From positions 149,954-193,664 of the forward strand of contig BCIH01000003.1 of assembly GCA_002897115.2 (NCBI GenBank): a stretch of 43,711 nt of DNA, read 5' to 3'. The position numbers were made by a program, and so were the translations under genes. Below the pieces are notes generated by a model that had not been told where the DNA came from, ran no database searches, and worked only from the letters and a program-made list of their open reading frames with translations. The DNA comes from Prototheca cutis (lineage: Eukaryota; Chlorophyta; Trebouxiophyceae; Chlorellales; Chlorellaceae). Shown here in pieces: positions 41,040 through 43,711 of this stretch; positions within the stretch are counted from its first letter, which is position 1, and the number at the start of each line of letters is the position of its first letter.

Positions 41040-43711
41040 GTGATGGGGCTTGACTGGCCATCGGCAAGACGTCAGACATTTGTTGTGGGTGACTAGCATG
41101 CAAGGGGGAATAAACAAAAGGATGAAAGTGCCCACTGTACGTCCCGTGGCAGCGACTCTGGGTACCACAGCCTGTCAGTGTCCTCGGGACAAGTGATGAA
41201 GCTGGCCCATGCCGGGTGGAATGTCAGCAACAGTCGACAGCCAAAATCTCCCACCCAGCTTAACAGCAACGCAAAACATCGGAGCCCCAACACATAACGA
41301 TCTCTCTTTCTCACGCCCGTGCAGCGTTTTTACTCCGGGATGCTGACCAACCTTATGATTTGGAACCAGAGCCTGGGAGCCTCGGATTTTGCTGCGATCT
41401 ACGAGGCGGTGGGTCCAAAGTATTGAGTGTTGCGTTGGCCCAGCTCGCACGGCGTAGTGCGTCCCAGAACTTTTGCACTGCAATGAACCAATGCCGTGGT
41501 TATGTGTGCTTTGGACTTGGCCTCTGTTCACCCTGTCTGTGTGACGACGGTGCCGCCGACGGATGAAGCGGAGATGAGGATGCCGGCAGATGGCAGTCGT
41601 CCCATGGACAGGGGAGGGAAAGCGTGGACACTGGAAACTTCCCTCCCTCCGTTCATCCCCCCACCAGCACCAGATACATGCCAGATGTTGTGATCCCTGC
41701 ACACCTCCGTTCTCTCTGCAGGGTGCACAGTATCTGGGAGGTCTGCCATCACCCCCACCCTCGGCTGCGGGTTCACCTGCGCCCAGCCCANNGGCGGCGT
41801 CGCCCTCACCCAGCGTCGCTGCATCGCTGTCCCCAAGCCCGGTGGCATCCCCCGTCGCCGGCGTGGCGATCGTCCAGGGCCAACCCGTCTGCACGCCTGG
41901 CAGCGCCATTCAGGGTCTGAACAGCCTGAGCAGTTGCTACACGGGCTACGTCTGTGCGCCCCTGACGCATGCCCAGATCATGCAGTACCTGCCGGACTAC
42001 AGCTCGCTGCCGGAAGGCAGGATTGGCATTTGCGCCTATTTGCCCGCGGGCAACCTGATGCCCAATGCCTCCCTCGTCCCGGTGCCCAGGTACTGTGTGG
42101 ATGAGTGGAGATGTCAGCATTATGTAATGGGCTATGGTGATTGTCATGGATGCAAGGTGAAACCAGCCCATGCACCAAAATAAACAAACACCAAAACACA
42201 CCCCACCCACTCCCACTCTCTCAATCACCCCACCAACTGTGCAGCGTGTTTTATCCGCTGAACACCCAGTCGCTGCAGAGCTTCCCNCTGCCGGATTACA
42301 GCGGGGTACAATCTGGGTCGGTGCTGGAGTCCGACCCTGTTTTCGGCGCGACGCTGCGGTGCGGCGGCGGCGCCTCGGACGTCGTGGGCCTGAGCACGCC
42401 AAACTTCACGGCATCGGGTGCATGGAGCGTNAACGTCTGGGTTAGAGCCGACAACCTCACGGGCACGGGGCTGGCATATGTCTACAGTCAAATTGGGCCG
42501 TTGACCAATCTTTCCAACTCGGGCTGGGACCCCGACCAGATCCAGATTTACTTCCCAGAAACAGGCCACCAGGCATACGGCGTGCTGCGCGCGTATGCCC
42601 GCGATGGCTCTGACAACTACACCGGCGCTGCATCGCAGACGTGGCTGGATTCTGATGGCGCGGTGTCGGTCAACACAGCGCGGGCTACTCCTGGCTCCGT
42701 GGTCAACGGCAGCTGGCACATGGTGACCCTCACCACGCAGCCTGCGGGGGGGAAGGGTCTCCGGCTCTACATCGACGGCCAGTTGGTGAACGACATGACG
42801 GCGAATGGAACGTACTACTCAGATGCGGGCGTGGCGATGCAACCCACGGCGGGGCTGCCCATGGACCTGAATCCTGTGGCCGTGCTCTGCACCCGAGCCG
42901 ACGGGCCTTCGGATCGCCAATTTGATGGACAGATTGCATTCTTGGGGCTGTATGACGAAGCTCTGACGTCAGATGAGGTGGAGACATTGTATGCCGCCGT
43001 GCAGCCCACGCTGCTTGCAGTCGGCACCACGGCCTCTGCACCTGCCACCGAATCCGGGTTTGTCGCAGTCGCGACGCCAGGTGCGTCAGTTGTATGGGAA
43101 GGGAGGATGAAGCCATGCGAGCAGGTGGGGTTGCTTTGGCCTCGACTCACCTTATCGAATGGTCGTCCCTGACGACTACCCCCCCTACCCGATCGTTAGC
43201 CAACACCAGGAGCCCAACCCCCTGTTCCACGGAACGCTGCAGGCTCCAATCTCACCATCTCTAATGAACAGAGCGAGAATGGCAACCCCTGCGTGTTTCC
43301 CTTCCTCTACAATGGCCAGCTCTATACCAGCTGTGTCACCATCGACGACAGCGCCTACTGCCTTGTGTGTTGGGTTGCTGGGTGGAGATGGGGTTCAGTT
43401 CTCCTTTTGCGATTGACTGCAGGTAATTATGATACACATTCAAGTTCTTTGCGGCATCAACTCAAAGCACCCCCTCAAAAACAAACGCTCCCTCTGCAGG
43501 TGGGCACGGGTGTGATGGAGCTGTGCAAGACTCAACCGACGCCCGCGCCCGCAGGCGAGTCGGCAACACCGGTGGCCAACCGGACAACTGTGAGCGGTGA
43601 ACAGTGTGTCTTCCCTGCGACTTTCCAGGGTCAGGGGGGGGGGGGGGGGGCCATCTACAATGGCCTGCCTATCTGCCAGGTACAAGAGAAGAAAGGGGGG
43701 GGGGGGGGGGG
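37992..43711 (+). CDS. Secreted multi-LamG / fibronectin type II-like domain protein (3' partial)
   Basis: Probable cell-wall or extracellular protein. Exons: 37992-38093 (or to 38084), 38221-38269, 38414-38520, 38849-39013, 39174-39347, 39503-40180, 40381-40764, 41325-41408, 41722-42089, 42245-43080, 43243-43364 and 43500-43679; it continues beyond the window (about 1080 aa seen). A signal peptide (MSSTVAVLGALLALTLASP) leads. Three LamG/concanavalin-like domains follow, at about residues 45-305, 320-578 and 702-960, each with repeated motifs such as GVSYGQ, SQNNSGNADA, QASGSSVP, YQLYVDG and DLTLCTRADL. A Ser/Pro/Ala hinge and a Cys-containing block separate domains 2 and 3. Two FN2-like modules start with NPCVFPFLYNGQLYTSC and GEQCVFPATFQ. 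Many N-x-S/T sites fit secretion. The ligand is unknown. Confidence 0.82.
40259..40272 (+). repeat. G14 tract in LamG-FN2 intron 6
   Basis: In the 200-nt intron 40181-40380, nearer the donor than the acceptor and preceded by other G-rich stretches. Confidence 0.8.
41011..41033 (+). repeat. (GA)n microsatellite in LamG-FN2 intron 7
   Basis: About 11 GA units in the 560-nt intron 40765-41324, the longest intron assembled in this window. The rest of the intron shows no open frame of interest. Confidence 0.85.
43634..43650 (+). repeat. G17 tract inside an FN2-like coding exon
   Basis: Seventeen G at 43634-43650 read in frame as Gly residues between CVFPATFQ and AIYNGLPIC. It is the only homopolymer of the set placed in coding sequence. 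Confidence 0.7.
43695..43711 (+). repeat. G tract at window end, after donor at 43680
   Basis: The window ends inside a G run that starts 15 nt after the donor following FN2-like exon 12. This repeats the donor-plus-G-tract arrangement of the EHD and MMS19 introns. Confidence 0.75.

Overview
This is a nuclear genomic window from a eukaryote, most probably a GC-rich green alga of the Chlorella/Auxenochlorella type (Trebouxiophyceae). The evidence is that genes are split by many short spliceosomal introns; the protein set is plant/algal (glucuronokinase, an organelle-targeted CarA with a plastid-like leader, an RlmH-like organellar rRNA methyltransferase, the ER 3-ketoacyl-CoA reductase KCR, an EHD protein apparently lacking a C-terminal EH domain); and codon use is strongly GC-ending. 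I recognise no virus, transposon, CRISPR array, rRNA or tRNA. The species assignment is inference.

I could assemble 18 genes exon by exon. In every model I checked that intron phases match and that the total length is a multiple of three. Left to right: EHD dynamin-like ATPase (+, 5' end outside the window); NOL8-like nucleolar RRM protein (-); CIAO1 WD40 protein (+); glucuronokinase (-); mitochondrial pyruvate dehydrogenase E2 with two lipoyl domains (-); carbamoyl-phosphate synthase small subunit (+); METTL22-like methyltransferase (+); an Ala-rich coiled-coil protein (-); a small WW-motif membrane protein (+); RlmH-like SPOUT methyltransferase (-); membrane RING-H2 protein (+); a WD-like protein of unknown function (+); MINDY deubiquitinase (-); a small basic protein (-); MMS19 (+); KCR (-); a beta-strand-rich protein of unknown function (-); and a large secreted LamG/FN2-domain protein (+, 3' end outside the window).

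Genes are tightly packed and often divergent, giving six head-to-head promoter regions of 142 to 615 bp. Most products are housekeeping proteins of unrelated pathways. The clearest functional link is CIAO1 and MMS19, two subunits of the cytosolic iron-sulfur (CIA) targeting complex, which lie about 22 kb apart.

The most unusual signals are at gene-structure level. Long homopolymer tracts in introns have a strict polarity: G on the sense strand just after the donor, C on the sense strand before the acceptor. Several introns are GC-AG. The secreted LamG/FN2 protein has an animal-like extracellular architecture, with internal duplications whose introns have moved. Two well-supported multi-exon genes could not be assigned to a family. 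I found no evidence of a defence system or other self-contained novel system. The sequence contains one 127-base N gap (24685-24811) and several single Ns.
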